Source: Candidatus Borrarchaeum yapensis (GTDB lineage: Archaea > Asgardarchaeota > Sifarchaeia > Borrarchaeales > Borrarchaeaceae). From it: DNA of 50,446 nucleotides. The stretch is taken from assembly GCA_016840515.1 (NCBI GenBank), contig JAEOSF010000001.1:1-50446 (forward strand). Direction: 5' to 3'. The position numbers were made by a program, and so were the translations under genes. Shown piece after piece: positions 25,680 to 34,157 of this stretch; position 1 is the stretch's first letter; each line of letters opens with the position of its first letter. A model generated the notes under the pieces. The model was not told the DNA's origin. It did no database searches and was given only the letters and a program-made list of their open reading frames with translations.

Positions 25680-27806
25680 TTATTCAGTGTTTTCAGCGTT
25701 TTCATCGCTATCTTTCTTCTCTTCCTCTTCTTCAATTTCGACAACTAGTTCTACGGCTTTCGGTGTCGGTTTAACTCTGGTCTTACCATCTACAGTCTCC
25801 ATTAGCACTAATCCCTCTGTCTCGAGCTCCATAGATAACCTTCGTACAAGGGCAGGCGGTTCACCAATAGCTAACCTAATTTCATCAAGACCAAGACCGC
25901 CCCCGCCTTTAATCTCCTCGAGCATGAACAATATTTTATACTTTGGATCGGATTCCAAACGTTTCCTAAAGAGCGCCGCTCTCTGATTTAATGCCTCAAA
26001 TCTAACTTTAATTCTTTCATAATCTTTTTCATAGCCTTCGGTAAGTTCTTGGTAATGTCTACTTTCATTTCGTAGACGTTCAACCTCGTTCTGAAGATTC
26101 GAGATCAGGGTACGAGGCGCTGATAACTCGTCTTCTAATTGAACAATTTTTGAACGTTCATTGGATAATATTTCAGAGAGTTCACTGTACGAACGTTGTT
26201 GTTCTTCAATTGTATCATTTAAGGATTCTATGCGCGATTCCTTGTCTTCTATTTCAGAAGTTAGACTTTGCATTTTGTTTTCTAAATTATCAACTTTTGT
26301 AGTCAACTCTAGTATTGCCCCATCTTTTTCCCTTAATTGTTCGTTAACTTCTGCTATTCTCGCATTTCCTTGTAGGAGTATTGTTTTATACTTGGCAATT
26401 GAGGTTTCATATTGCTCTTTTAGATAACTATTTTGTTTTTTCTGTTCCTCTAATTCATCGTTTTGTTTCTCGGTTTGAGATGTCAGTTCTTGAATCTGCG
26501 TCTCTTTTTCATTGATATTTGAAGCATATTCTCGAAGATTTTCTTGAAGAGAGCCAGTTTCTCCTTCTAAACGGAAAATCTCGCCCCTCAGACGCTCAAT
26601 CTCTGCGTTTAAATCGATTGCTTGGATTTCTAAGTTTCTATTCATTTCTTTATGTGATCGAGTTTCTTCTTCAAAGTCTTTGAGCTGTGATATTAAGGCT
26701 TCTATCTTTTCTGAATTTGATGCAATCTGGGTATCACTTGTGTGTAATTGAGAGTTTAGATCATTGATATGTGATTCCTTTGCAGCTAACTCATCTTTTA
26801 ATTTACTTAGTTCAGTATTCGCAATATTAAGTTTTGAGGTTAGGTCGTCAATTTTTTTCTTTTGCTCTTCTTCAGCTTTCACGCGCAATAACTCTGTTTC
26901 TTTGCTGAGGTTCTCCAACTCAGACCTTAGGTTTTCTAACTCGTTATCTTTCTCTTGTAGAATACTTTGTAGACTTTCTAACTCGTCTTCTTTACCAGAT
27001 AAGACCGTTTGCAGTTCCTCAACATTGCTTACATGACCCATCATTTGATTTCCGAGGTCTTCGATAGTGCCCTCATATTCTTCCTTTAATTTTTCAAGTT
27101 CTCGTGTCAATTCATCAAGTTTTTCTTGTTTCTCGTTGACTTCTTCAATTTTTGAATAATAATTCTGTTCGACATCTTCGATTTTTTTCTCTTGCTCACC
27201 AATAGTTGTTTCAAGGTCTTCTATTTTTGCAGCAGAGACCATCACACCACTTTCGATTTGTTCAGCATATTGTTTATTTTCTGCTTCTAGTTGCGTGAGT
27301 TTTTCGTCTTTTTCAGTCAATTCTTTTATTACTTCTTCATTTTTCGAACGTTCTACTCTAATTAATTCATTTAACTCTTCAATTTCTGCCTCTCTATCTG
27401 CTAATGTGTTTTGTAATCCTTCAGCCTTACTCGTCATCTCTTGAGCCATCAATGCTTGTGATTCAAAAGATTCGATCTTTTGGATGATTTCATTAATGTC
27501 AGATTCTCCTAATTCTCCACCCACTACTCTCACTATGTCTTCGATTACAGATCTAATCCTTCTACTTGCATCAACTGAAATAGAAGTGTATGTTTTCTTG
27601 AAATAATCTGACATTGATTCATTAATTTCTCTAACGATTTGATTAACGTCTGACACTTCATAATTTCTTTTCGTGACAGACACTGAATTAAGACGTAATT
27701 CCTCAAGCATGTTATACAATTCAGTTTCCAAAGAACCTTTTTGCTCCTGTAAATGACCTAGGAATTTGACGACACTTGCCTTGATTATATTCTTGGATTC
27801 CGACAC
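25680..27806 (-). CDS. Long coiled-coil protein with C-terminal winged helix
   Basis: 708 residues from GTG 27806 (GGGGTG five bases upstream). Residues 1-120 are helical and globular-looking. About 120-610 is near-continuous heptad coiled coil rich in Glu, Leu, Lys and Gln, like SMC or tropomyosin-type rods but without any ATPase motif. About 620-690 reads as a winged helix: DPKYKILFMLEEIKGGGGLG, EIRLAIGEPPALVRRLSMEL, LVLMETVDGKTRVKPT. A 15-residue acidic tail follows. It could be a DNA-tethered scaffold or cytoskeleton-like rod. No named family is recognised. It is transcribed alone. Confidence 0.75.
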   Translation of the reverse strand: MSESKNIIKASVVKFLGHLQEQKGSLETELYNMLEELRLNSVSVTKRNYEVSDVNQIVREINESMSDYFKKTYTSISVDASRRIRSVIEDIVRVVGGELGESDINEIIQKIESFESQALMAQEMTSKAEGLQNTLADREAEIEELNELIRVERSKNEEVIKELTEKDEKLTQLEAENKQYAEQIESGVMVSAAKIEDLETTIGEQEKKIEDVEQNYYSKIEEVNEKQEKLDELTRELEKLKEEYEGTIEDLGNQMMGHVSNVEELQTVLSGKEDELESLQSILQEKDNELENLRSELENLSKETELLRVKAEEEQKKKIDDLTSKLNIANTELSKLKDELAAKESHINDLNSQLHTSDTQIASNSEKIEALISQLKDFEEETRSHKEMNRNLEIQAIDLNAEIERLRGEIFRLEGETGSLQENLREYASNINEKETQIQELTSQTEKQNDELEEQKKQNSYLKEQYETSIAKYKTILLQGNARIAEVNEQLREKDGAILELTTKVDNLENKMQSLTSEIEDKESRIESLNDTIEEQQRSYSELSEILSNERSKIVQLEDELSAPRTLISNLQNEVERLRNESRHYQELTEGYEKDYERIKVRFEALNQRAALFRKRLESDPKYKILFMLEEIKGGGGLGLDEIRLAIGEPPALVRRLSMELETEGLVLMETVDGKTRVKPTPKAVELVVEIEEEEEKKDSDENAENTE

Positions 27807-28237
27807 TCAGACACCCCTAATTTTCTTTTTTTGAACGTGTGAATGATCACAAAGGTTGACAACATAATCTATATACATAATTTGTAATAGCATTAATACA
27901 TATTTTGTAGTGTCATTCTCACTATTTATCGTATACTTCCGCTTTTTTAGATTTTATAAGCACACCAAAATTGATTACGATAAAAAGAATATAACTTATA
28001 TCAATAGAAAATACTCTAAGGCCTCCATACTCACGGGAAATGATTGGGATTGATCGTTATCCAAAAATTAACAGTTAAGATTCCTCCTTTGCTTATTTGC
28101 CTATAACTAACTTTTAAAATATGAAGAATCAGTAAAAAATACAAAGTCTATATTAAAAATATAGAAGCTATGCGTAAAATACAAAAGGTATAAAGAGCGA
28201 AATAATCAAAAACACAAACTGTAATGGGGATAGGTTT
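27807..28237. other. Divergent intergenic region with promoter elements
   Basis: About 430 AT-rich bases. The left two thirds hold nothing recognised. The right end holds a perfect palindrome and a TATA box before the S-component gene. Confidence 0.5.
28131..28195 (+). promoter_or_regulatory. Operator-like palindrome, repeats and TATA box upstream of the S-component/pantoate kinase operon
   Basis: Perfect inverted repeat CTATATT-AAA-AATATAG at 28148-28164. It is flanked by two related direct repeats (GTAAAAAATACAAAG near 28132 and GTAAAATACAAAAGG near 28174). GGTATAAAG at 28187-28195 is a TATA box about 45 bases before the TTG start. The arrangement suits repressor or activator binding just upstream of the promoter. 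Confidence 0.5.
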
Positions 28238-28828
28238 TTGAAAAAAGAAACTGTGACCTCTAACGTTTATTTTGATGCGTTGAAAACCTCAATGACAGCT
28301 ATTAACGCAGCTCTATATGTTGTCTTTGGCGGTTTCACAAATCTTGGCATTGTCGTCTATGGAGTGAGATTTTGGCCTGCAGTAATCGTTCCCGCTGTCT
28401 TTGCAGTGCTATTCGGACCGGTGGTTGGTGGTGTTGGCGCGGCAATAGGAATATTCCTTGCAGATGTGATATACGGTCATGGAAACGCGCTATTAAGTTT
28501 GATAGTGGGCGTACCAGCTAACTTTATTGCTTTCTATATAATGGGCTATGTACAAAGAAAATTTTCATGGAAAAAGTATTTCATCCTCGCTTTCGCTGGT
28601 TTGGCAGCAGGTAGCATTTACATAGGAATTAGTTTATGGGCATTCACATGGGCATTCACGTCATACCTGGGCTCAAACTGGGGAATTGTTTTGGGACTTA
28701 GTGCCGCATTATGGACATTTGTCAGTGAGATACCCTTCCTAATTTTAGTCGTTCCAATCGTAGTAAAAGCGTGCCATCAGGCATTTCCTGAACTTTTATC
28801 AGGTAATTCCGATATTGAGGCCGGCTGA
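28238..28828 (+). CDS. ECF transporter S-component-like membrane protein
   Basis: 196 residues, about six hydrophobic segments. The stretch YGVRFWPAVIVPAVFAVLFG then VVGGVGAAIGIFLADVIYG is typical of substrate-binding S components of energy-coupling-factor vitamin importers (also called QueT/ThiT-like). The start is TTG 28238, with GGGGATAGG just upstream. The stop overlaps the ATG of pantoate kinase by one base (TGATG), so the two are translationally coupled. That suggests import of pantoate, pantothenate or a related precursor for coenzyme A. No EcfA or EcfT gene is in the window; they would have to be shared from elsewhere. The substrate assignment is inference. Confidence 0.75.
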   Translation: MKKETVTSNVYFDALKTSMTAINAALYVVFGGFTNLGIVVYGVRFWPAVIVPAVFAVLFGPVVGGVGAAIGIFLADVIYGHGNALLSLIVGVPANFIAFYIMGYVQRKFSWKKYFILAFAGLAAGSIYIGISLWAFTWAFTSYLGSNWGIVLGLSAALWTFVSEIPFLILVVPIVVKACHQAFPELLSGNSDIEAG

Positions 28829-29757
28829 TGAAAGCGAAGGCGTTTTCACCTGCAGGCATCAGCAGCTTCTTCAGCGCACATCTATGGAACTCGAAAGGAG
28901 AACTTCTTAAAGATCCTGAACTAATTGGCTCAAGGGGTGGAGGAATTGTCATTAAGAAGGGAGTTATTACTGAACTTGAAGTAATTCCTTCAAAGAAAAA
29001 CAGTGTCAAAGTTTTCATAAACGATATACTTACACCAAATGCCTACACGACAAGAACCGCTATTGAACTTGTTTTGAAAGAATTAGAGCACACATATAAT
29101 GTCATTATAAAACATCAAATCGAAGTTCCCATGAGTGCAGGGTACGGAACTAGTGGGGCTGGTGCTCTTTCATCAGTAATGGCACTTAATGATGCGTTAG
29201 AATTAGAATTATCAAAATATGAAGTCGGCACGATCGCACACATTGCTGAAGTCAAATGTCAAACCGGATTAGGAAGTGTTTCAGGAATATTGAATGGCGG
29301 AATAGTTCTAATATTGATCCCTGGTGTTGAGGGTCTTTTCAATATAGAGCGAATACCTATGGATCCAAATTTTTCTGGGAAAGTTGTAACAGCATTAGTC
29401 TCTCCTATAAAAACACGAGGAGTCATTAGATCGTATGAAAAACTACGAAAAATCAACGAATATGGAGAAATTTCGCTTAAATTGATTAGAGAAAATCCGA
29501 CTATTGAAAATTTCTTTAAGTCATGTAAAGACTTTGCGATCAATTCCGGCTTAATGTCAGTGCTTATTAAGAAGATGACAGATGTTACTGTAGAAAATGG
29601 AGCACTAGGAGCTACGCAAAATATGATCGGTGATGCAATGCATGCAATTGTAGAACCGGATTTTGTGACCAATGTTGTTAAAGCTCTTGGAAACTATGTA
29701 AACAAAGAAAAAATAATAGTATCTGACATTGATCTGAATGGACCAAAACTTCTCTGA
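28828..29757 (+). CDS. Pantoate kinase (GHMP family)
   Basis: 309 residues. It phosphorylates pantoate to 4-phosphopantoate in the archaeal route to coenzyme A, with phosphopantothenate synthetase as the next enzyme. Diagnostic start MKAKAFSPAGISSFFSAH, then the GHMP ATP loop VPMSAGYGTSGAGALSSVMA, ECQTGLGSVSG-like KCQTGLGSVSGILNGG, and a C-terminal NMIGDAMHAIVE. Length is normal for COG1829. Overlap with the S-component gene points to one operon that joins precursor uptake and phosphorylation. Confidence 0.92.
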   Translation: MKAKAFSPAGISSFFSAHLWNSKGELLKDPELIGSRGGGIVIKKGVITELEVIPSKKNSVKVFINDILTPNAYTTRTAIELVLKELEHTYNVIIKHQIEVPMSAGYGTSGAGALSSVMALNDALELELSKYEVGTIAHIAEVKCQTGLGSVSGILNGGIVLILIPGVEGLFNIERIPMDPNFSGKVVTALVSPIKTRGVIRSYEKLRKINEYGEISLKLIRENPTIENFFKSCKDFAINSGLMSVLIKKMTDVTVENGALGATQNMIGDAMHAIVEPDFVTNVVKALGNYVNKEKIIVSDIDLNGPKLL

Positions 29758-29769
29758 ATGCATTCGTTT

Positions 29770-31059
29770 TTAAGAGTCACTAGTTTCCTTGTCTTCCTTC
29801 TTTGTCCATGAATTAAGCTTCTTTTTTGCACGGGATTTTAGTTGATCTAAAGCCGCAACCAATTCTTGTTTTTTCACTTCTGCATCATTTTTGGCTCTGT
29901 CTAACATATCTTCTAAGAAACTTTTTAGATCCCTTTCTTTGATAAAGGAAACAAGATCTTTAACGAGGCTTTTCGGCCCTGGTGTCCTTGAAACGTAATT
30001 CCTAAACCTTAAAGAGGTAGCAAATAATAACACACATCCAGCAAGAATTATAGCATCGAATAAAATTGATAATTGATGAAAACTGTAGATTAATGCTCTA
30101 GTACTTTGACCTGAAGTAATACTATTCACAATAAAGGCATGGTAGCCCAAAACAGTGCCTAAGAGCGCAATAACTGAACCGTCTTCCCAATTTGATTTTT
30201 CTTCACCTACTTTTTGTTCATTTACAGGAGCAAGACGTCTGCAGAGACCCTGAACGGCATATAGAGTTCCAACGGCTATGAAGATGGCGTCTACTGCAAG
30301 AGATCCCGTTCCAGAACCAATTCCATTCCAAATACATAACGCTAGGTGGTACACCACAAAAATGAAGAAAATGCCAATTATCGATGCAAATACGTCATTA
30401 TTAGATTTTTTGATCCACCAAAAGATTATAACCACGCAAATGCTCCAAGCGACTATTCCCGAAATGCCACTTATGAAATCTGGTGAAGAACCATAGCCTA
30501 TCAAGAAGCCGAACCCAAGAATGAAAAATCCAGCGATACTTAGTATCGCAATAATTTTAATGGGCCATTCAAACAAAATTGCATCTTTTGGTTTCCCAAA
30601 ACTCACTATCCGACCTGACCAGCCTGCAATGAAATTTCTAACAGCTGAAAATGTTGAAATGTTTAGTATCAGAATCCAACCATAGAAACAAGCAGATGCA
30701 AATGCTTGAAATGGTATGGAAAGAATTTGAACAGTATAAAGCCCTATAAGAAGCAATAATAGTAATAGGATAGTTAAGATTATTCTTATCATCGTACGCT
30801 TGAGTACTAAAGCCATAACGCCTACAATAACAAAAATTATTGCTGCTACAGTTTCAAGATTGATTATAAATTGAAAAAGAGGTAAGGTTGTAAGATCAAG
30901 AACCGTTAAAATCGTAGAACCAAAAATAGACAGTAACGATACAAATAGGAAAAACACAAATCGCTTCTCTGATAATGTTGCGAGTCCTCCAAGGACTGCT
31001 CTTTTGATATACCAATAGGTAACACGTTCAATGTACGACAGAAATATCACCATGTACAA
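29770..31059 (-). CDS. Polytopic membrane protein with cytoplasmic helical tail
   Basis: 429 residues with about ten hydrophobic segments between residues 35 and 350, including FFLFVSLLSIFGSTILTVLD, a run of leucines (IRIILTILLLLLLLIGLY) and a WSICVVIIFWW helix. The last ~75 residues are charged and helical (FIKERDLKSFLEDMLDRAKN, then QLKSRAKKKLNSWTKKED) and should be cytoplasmic. No transporter or enzyme signature is recognised. It is convergent with pantoate kinase (12-base gap). Confidence 0.72.
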   Translation of the reverse strand: MYMVIFLSYIERVTYWYIKRAVLGGLATLSEKRFVFFLFVSLLSIFGSTILTVLDLTTLPLFQFIINLETVAAIIFVIVGVMALVLKRTMIRIILTILLLLLLLIGLYTVQILSIPFQAFASACFYGWILILNISTFSAVRNFIAGWSGRIVSFGKPKDAILFEWPIKIIAILSIAGFFILGFGFLIGYGSSPDFISGISGIVAWSICVVIIFWWIKKSNNDVFASIIGIFFIFVVYHLALCIWNGIGSGTGSLAVDAIFIAVGTLYAVQGLCRRLAPVNEQKVGEEKSNWEDGSVIALLGTVLGYHAFIVNSITSGQSTRALIYSFHQLSILFDAIILAGCVLLFATSLRFRNYVSRTPGPKSLVKDLVSFIKERDLKSFLEDMLDRAKNDAEVKKQELVAALDQLKSRAKKKLNSWTKKEDKETSDS

Positions 31060-31189
31060 CTTTTTAACAGATCATAGATGCAACAAGAAGGGAAACTTAA
31101 GCATTATTAAAAGCTTCTAAATTTTGACACACCTTGCGTTATAAAATTCTGCACAACTTGTTATAATAATGCTTCTAAAATTCTCGAAA

Positions 31190-31199
31190 AAAATATAAG
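31190..31199 (+). promoter_or_regulatory. TATA box for the 45-aa gene
   Basis: AAAATATAAG about 45 bases upstream of ATG 31244 fits an archaeal promoter with a short leader. Confidence 0.5.
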
Positions 31200-31243
31200 A
31201 CCCCAGTGGAGGGATTACTCAGGAATGCTCGTGAGGTTGAAAT

Positions 31244-31381
31244 ATGGCTGATGAAGAACCGAAAAAGATGTCAGATGAGTTAAAAAAGGAAATCTTGGAC
31301 AAAACAAAGACTGATGATGAAGTAAAAGATATTTTAGAAAAACATCTGGCTGAAAAATCCAAAAAGGAACCTTCTGAATAG
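31244..31381 (+). CDS. Small charged helical protein (45 aa)
   Basis: The frame begins MADEEPKKMSDELKKEILDK and ends with HLAEKSKKEPSE. GAGGT lies six bases before ATG 31244, and a TATA box (AAAATATAAG) lies upstream. The product is about half Glu, Asp and Lys, strongly helical, and soluble. No family is recognised. Promoter, ribosome site and protein-like composition together make it credible despite its length. It lies between a divergent membrane protein gene and thioredoxin. Confidence 0.65.
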   Translation: MADEEPKKMSDELKKEILDKTKTDDEVKDILEKHLAEKSKKEPSE

Positions 31382-31655
31382 ACATAGAATAACGATCATG
31401 CTGTAGAGGGAAAACAAGAAGCTCTTAGTAAGTTTCAGTAATTCATTTTCTTTTAACTTTTTTAATACTTTAAATAAGCGCGTACTTTCAATTTAACTTA
31501 GTCAGAGAACAGGATTTCTTATCTTTTTTATAGTGAACAATGCCATGTGCAAAAACTTTATAATGAAAATTAGGTGAAATCATTCATCTAACTGATTACT
31601 ACATTCGTTTTTGATGGTTTACTTCAAGAAAGACAACGTAAAGGATCTGTACACT

Positions 31656-32072
31656 ATGGAAGACGATGAAGAGTTACAAGAACTTCGAAAAAAAAGAATG
31701 GCTGAACTAATGAAAACGAAAGGGAGTGTAGATGCGAAAATGACAGGTCAGGTAATTAATGCAGATTCAAGTAATTTCAATGAGATTATTAATTCAAATA
31801 TGCCTGTTTTAGTTGATTTTTGGGCTAGTTGGTGTCCACCTTGCAAAACTATGGAACCGATTATCGAGGCACTAGCAAAGGACTATGCAGGAAAATTTGT
31901 TTTTAGTAAACTTAATTGTGATGAGGAGCCTGCAATAGCGAGACAATTCTCAGTTTCTTCGATTCCAACTTTTATATTCTTTAAAAACGGATCACCAGTG
32001 AAGCAAGTTATTGGTGCGGTCGGAAGAGATCCAATCGAGAAAATAATGAAAAGTCTTTTATCGGGAGATTAA
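31656..32072 (+). CDS. Thioredoxin with N-terminal extension
   Basis: 138 residues from ATG 31656 (AAAGGATC eight to nine bases upstream; a TATA box at 31556-31564). The N-terminal ~30 residues, MEDDEELQELRKKRMAELMK, are charged and helical, like the start of PDCD5 proteins. The thioredoxin fold follows: VLVDFWASWCPPCKTMEPII with active site CPPC, then FSKLNCDEEPAIARQFSVSS and the cis-proline IPTF. CPPC is less common than CGPC and alters redox potential. It acts in cytosolic disulfide reduction, perhaps including the class II reductase in this window. Confidence 0.93.
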   Translation: MEDDEELQELRKKRMAELMKTKGSVDAKMTGQVINADSSNFNEIINSNMPVLVDFWASWCPPCKTMEPIIEALAKDYAGKFVFSKLNCDEEPAIARQFSVSSIPTFIFFKNGSPVKQVIGAVGRDPIEKIMKSLLSGD

Positions 32073-32090
32073 CTTCTTAAATAAAAGACA

Positions 32091-32159
32091 GGTCTCTCCT
32101 GAAGATTTCTTAGGGAGAGCACCATATTTTCTTTTTTTAAACTTCAAAGAAAAATATGG
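32091..32159. terminator. Two hairpins between convergent genes (bidirectional terminator candidate)
   Basis: First hairpin GGTCTCTCC / GGGAGAGCACC (32091-32123). Second is a 13-14 bp stem CCATATTTTCTTT / AAAGAAAAATATGG (32122-32159, one bulge) with T-rich sequence on both strands. They lie between the stops of thioredoxin (+) and proteasome beta (-). Confidence 0.6.
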
Positions 32160-32203
32160 CCTTTAGATAGATTTAGTTCAAATCATGTAAATTCAATAAA
32201 AAC

Positions 32204-32788
32204 CTAATTTACAAACTCAACGCCTTTATCAGCTGTTATCGTTACGATTTGAAATTCTCCACCTGATCCAGCATCCCTCTTACGAGCGGATGTAATTGCT
32301 CTTTTGATTAATTCGACGCCTTCATCGATGCTGAGGTTTTCTTTATATTCGCTTTCTAATACTCCATAGGCCATAGGCGAACCGGATCCTGTCGATGCGA
32401 ATTTCTTCTCCTCAAGAATGCTACCAAGCCCTCCAAGAGTAAATATATGCGCACCTGCTCGATCCACCCCTCCAATTATTAGGGATACATAATATGGCAA
32501 CATACGATTTTGTCCTAAAACTTTGGATGTAAGTTTCGCCATCGAACGCACTGTAGGTTCTCTCCTCCAATCCAATTGACACAATTGTGCCATAGCACGG
32601 ATTTGATCGACTATCTTCTGCGCATCAGCAACCCCGCCGCTGATGGTTATAGCAATATAATCAGTAATTTTGTAAATTTTTGTGGCCGTATTGCTCGCGA
32701 CAAAGAATCCCATCGTTGCCTGAGATTCTGATCCGATAACAAGACCACCATTACCATCATTACAAACAATAGCCAATGTTGTGGTCAA
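32204..32788 (-). CDS. psmB: Proteasome beta subunit (20S), propeptide-less, with unusual active-site neighbours
   Basis: 194 residues from TTG 32788 (AAAGGTG upstream). The start MTTTLAIVCNDG places the catalytic Thr directly after Met, so no propeptide is needed. Lys33 is kept (ATKIYKI), as are the GSGSPMAYGVLES loop (Ser129) and Asp166 (ARKRDAGSGG). But the usual D17-x-R19 is replaced by Glu and Gln (GSESQAT), and a short insertion (NGG) shifts numbering. It is a beta subunit that should cut peptides in the 20S core, but the Asp17 change may reduce activity. Many archaea have a second, less active beta subunit; this could be it. No alpha subunit is in the window. Confidence 0.9.
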   Translation of the reverse strand: MTTTLAIVCNDGNGGLVIGSESQATMGFFVASNTATKIYKITDYIAITISGGVADAQKIVDQIRAMAQLCQLDWRREPTVRSMAKLTSKVLGQNRMLPYYVSLIIGGVDRAGAHIFTLGGLGSILEEKKFASTGSGSPMAYGVLESEYKENLSIDEGVELIKRAITSARKRDAGSGGEFQIVTITADKGVEFVN

Positions 32789-32821
32789 TCTTAAACACCT
32801 TTTAATGAAAATTTTTGATTT

Positions 32822-32874
32822 GATGAATTCTAATTACACTCTATTTGAGCCGATGAATTCTAATTGCACTTTAT
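32822..32874. repeat. Tandem 23-24 nt direct repeats between psmB and the ABC operon
   Basis: GATGAATTCTAATTACACT (from 32822) and GATGAATTCTAATTGCACT (from 32852) recur with a 30-base period, and similarity continues for about five more bases. They lie upstream of psmB (-) and of the ABC importer (+). They could be tandem regulator sites or a simple duplication. Confidence 0.8.
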
Positions 32875-33030
32875 TGTTTTAGTTCCATGAGTTATAAAAC
32901 TGTTTTTTATTAAGCAAATGCTTTTTATCAAACAATTACGAAACAATTTTAAATTGCATTGTTGTGAATGTTTGATCGCGTAGTTTGGAGTTATAATAGG
33001 TCTGGGGGCATTGAAATTAAAGAGCGACCA

Positions 33031-34155
33031 ATGAGACGACAAAAAAGACCGTGGACATTAATATTGGTCATATTCTTAATAGGGATTCTAATTGGTGTGT
33101 TCATCGGTTATTTCTATGGGCTTGTGGTATCTCAGGTCGGTGGTGAAAGCATTAGGCTTGAAATGGTTTACGGTTCTGAAAAGCGCGGATGGGTTGAGGA
33201 AATCGCTCCTTTGTTTGAGGAATGGTGGGAAGACGAGTTTCCTGAAGTGCAACTTGAGGTTTTCTTTCGACCACTTGGCTCGCGTGAATCAATGATAAGT
33301 GTGATCACAGGAGGAATAAAACCTACTATTTGGAGTCCGGCGTCGACCGTATGGATTCCTTTGGTAAATTTAATGTGGGCTGAAGAACGAGGAAGCAGCG
33401 AAATTCTTGTTACCGAATGGGAGACTTTCATTTATTCTCCAATAATAATTGGCACATGGGAAAATTATGCGAAACAAGGCATAACAGGATTCCAAAGCCT
33501 TCACGACTTAGCTTTACTTCCGGATAGCGACCTTAAATTTGCGCATACAAACCCGCAGTTAAGTAATTCAGGTTTCATGGCGGTCATTCTAGAAGCTGCT
33601 GTTGCAGCCTCAAAGAATCCAGCGGAATTGTCATTAGACGACTTAAAAGATGATTCAGTAAAACAATGGATGACAGAACTTGAAGCAAAAGCTGTTTATT
33701 ACGGAGAAAGTACAGGTTTTCTCATTGATCAAGCTACTGAAACAGGTCCTAACGGATTAAATGTTTTCATCGTTTATGAGAACCTAATTATTGAAAAGAA
33801 TTTAGCTGGAGATCCACAAGCCGTTTGGAACCAGCATTTGAAAGCTATTTATCCTGAAGAAGGATTATTACTTTCAGATCATCCATTTTGTATTCTAAAC
33901 GCCCCATGGGTGAGTGATAGGCAAAGATGGGCTGCAGGAGAGTTTTTCAGATTTCTACAATCCGAAGAGATTTTGGAATTGGCACCTGAACATGGATTTA
34001 GATTATTCAGCACGCCTGAAGTACCACCTGACGTTTTCAACTCACAAAATGGAGTCGAATCTACCTTGACTGTACCTTTGCATTCCTCTCCACAGGGTGA
34101 AGTGCTTCTCCGCATTAATGATCTATGGGAAGTCTCTAAAGCAAAAGGAGCATAA
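33031..34155 (+). CDS. ABC transporter substrate-binding protein, membrane-anchored
   Basis: 374 residues from ATG 33031, beginning MRRQKRPWTLILVIFLIGIL, an uncleaved N-terminal TM anchor or signal; no lipobox Cys. The rest is a type II periplasmic-binding fold: LEMVYGSEKRGWVEEIAPLF, SRESMISVITGGIKPTIWSP, an IIGTWENYAKQG region, and a C-terminal APWVSDRQRWAAGEFFRFLQ. It is related to the sulfate/molybdate/tungstate class, but the ligand residues differ and the substrate is not certain. It is the first gene of a four-gene importer operon (2-base gap to the permease). Confidence 0.82.
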   Translation: MRRQKRPWTLILVIFLIGILIGVFIGYFYGLVVSQVGGESIRLEMVYGSEKRGWVEEIAPLFEEWWEDEFPEVQLEVFFRPLGSRESMISVITGGIKPTIWSPASTVWIPLVNLMWAEERGSSEILVTEWETFIYSPIIIGTWENYAKQGITGFQSLHDLALLPDSDLKFAHTNPQLSNSGFMAVILEAAVAASKNPAELSLDDLKDDSVKQWMTELEAKAVYYGESTGFLIDQATETGPNGLNVFIVYENLIIEKNLAGDPQAVWNQHLKAIYPEEGLLLSDHPFCILNAPWVSDRQRWAAGEFFRFLQSEEILELAPEHGFRLFSTPEVPPDVFNSQNGVESTLTVPLHSSPQGEVLLRINDLWEVSKAKGA

Positions 34156-34157
34156 AA

